Origin: JALHTG01 sp964653695
Lineage (GTDB): Archaea > Thermoproteota > Bathyarchaeia > 40CM-2-53-6 > JALHTG01
Assembly: GCA_964653695.1 (NCBI GenBank)
Contig: CAZZFQ010000076.1
Coordinates: forward strand, 1 to 5,942
Direction of reading: 5' to 3'
DNA length: 5,942 nt
A model generated the notes under the pieces. That model was given only the letters and a program-made list of their open reading frames with translations, made no database searches and was not told the DNA's origin. This document shows positions 5,882 through 5,942 of the stretch, in pieces. Both the position numbers and the translations under genes were made by a program. Numbering within the stretch: position 1 is the stretch's first letter; each line of letters begins with the position of its first letter.

Positions 5882-5942
5882 TAACAGTGGACATGGATAG
5901 GGTACAGAGAGAGTTCTTCCAGAAGAAATCTTGACATAGCTA

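Noticed and set aside
5882..5942. ATG at 5893 opening a short frame after the nuclease gene.
   Set aside because: It stops after 13 codons, and the remaining bases show no T-run terminator or other signal.

Overview
The window most likely comes from an archaeon, probably a mesophilic or moderately thermophilic member of the Thermoproteota-type lineages, though the lineage is inferred and not proven. Four things point that way. There is a secreted beta-propeller protein with a very long Thr-rich stalk. A TATA-like box lies 26 nt before that protein's ATG with no ribosome-binding site, which suggests a leaderless transcript. A bare T-run acts as the probable terminator after the first gene. Shine-Dalgarno sequences are otherwise rare.

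Layout. Positions 3-1322 hold most of a phage-type terminase large subunit (TerL), cut off by the left edge. It keeps its ATPase and nuclease residues and ends at a T6 terminator. Positions 1323-1987 hold no convincing gene. This stretch has several inverted repeats, including one set at 1616-1728 that can fold into a closed three-way junction, and a TATA-like box at its right end. Positions 1988-4126 encode a 712-aa secreted protein: signal peptide, six-bladed Kelch-like propeller, Thr-rich stalk, amphipathic helix, and two Ig-like beta domains, with no C-terminal membrane anchor. Positions 4180-4545 (minus strand) hold a hypothetical small protein whose 5' end overlaps the next gene. Positions 4508-4702 encode a 64-aa zinc-ribbon protein. 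Positions 4730-5881 encode a complete metal-dependent endonuclease/exonuclease/phosphatase (EEP) nuclease, 27 nt further on and probably in the same transcription unit.

How the parts fit. TerL packages viral DNA, so the left part looks like a provirus or virus-derived segment. The usual neighbours (portal, protease, capsid) are not to its right, and the next large gene is a surface or adhesion-type protein. The window may therefore cross a provirus edge, or it may carry an isolated terL. The zinc-ribbon/EEP pair looks like a small nucleic-acid-processing unit with an unknown target. I do not see a complete known defence system, CRISPR array, transposase or tRNA. The most unusual items are the structured noncoding block between terL and the surface gene, the zinc-ribbon/EEP pair, and the domain order of the surface protein.
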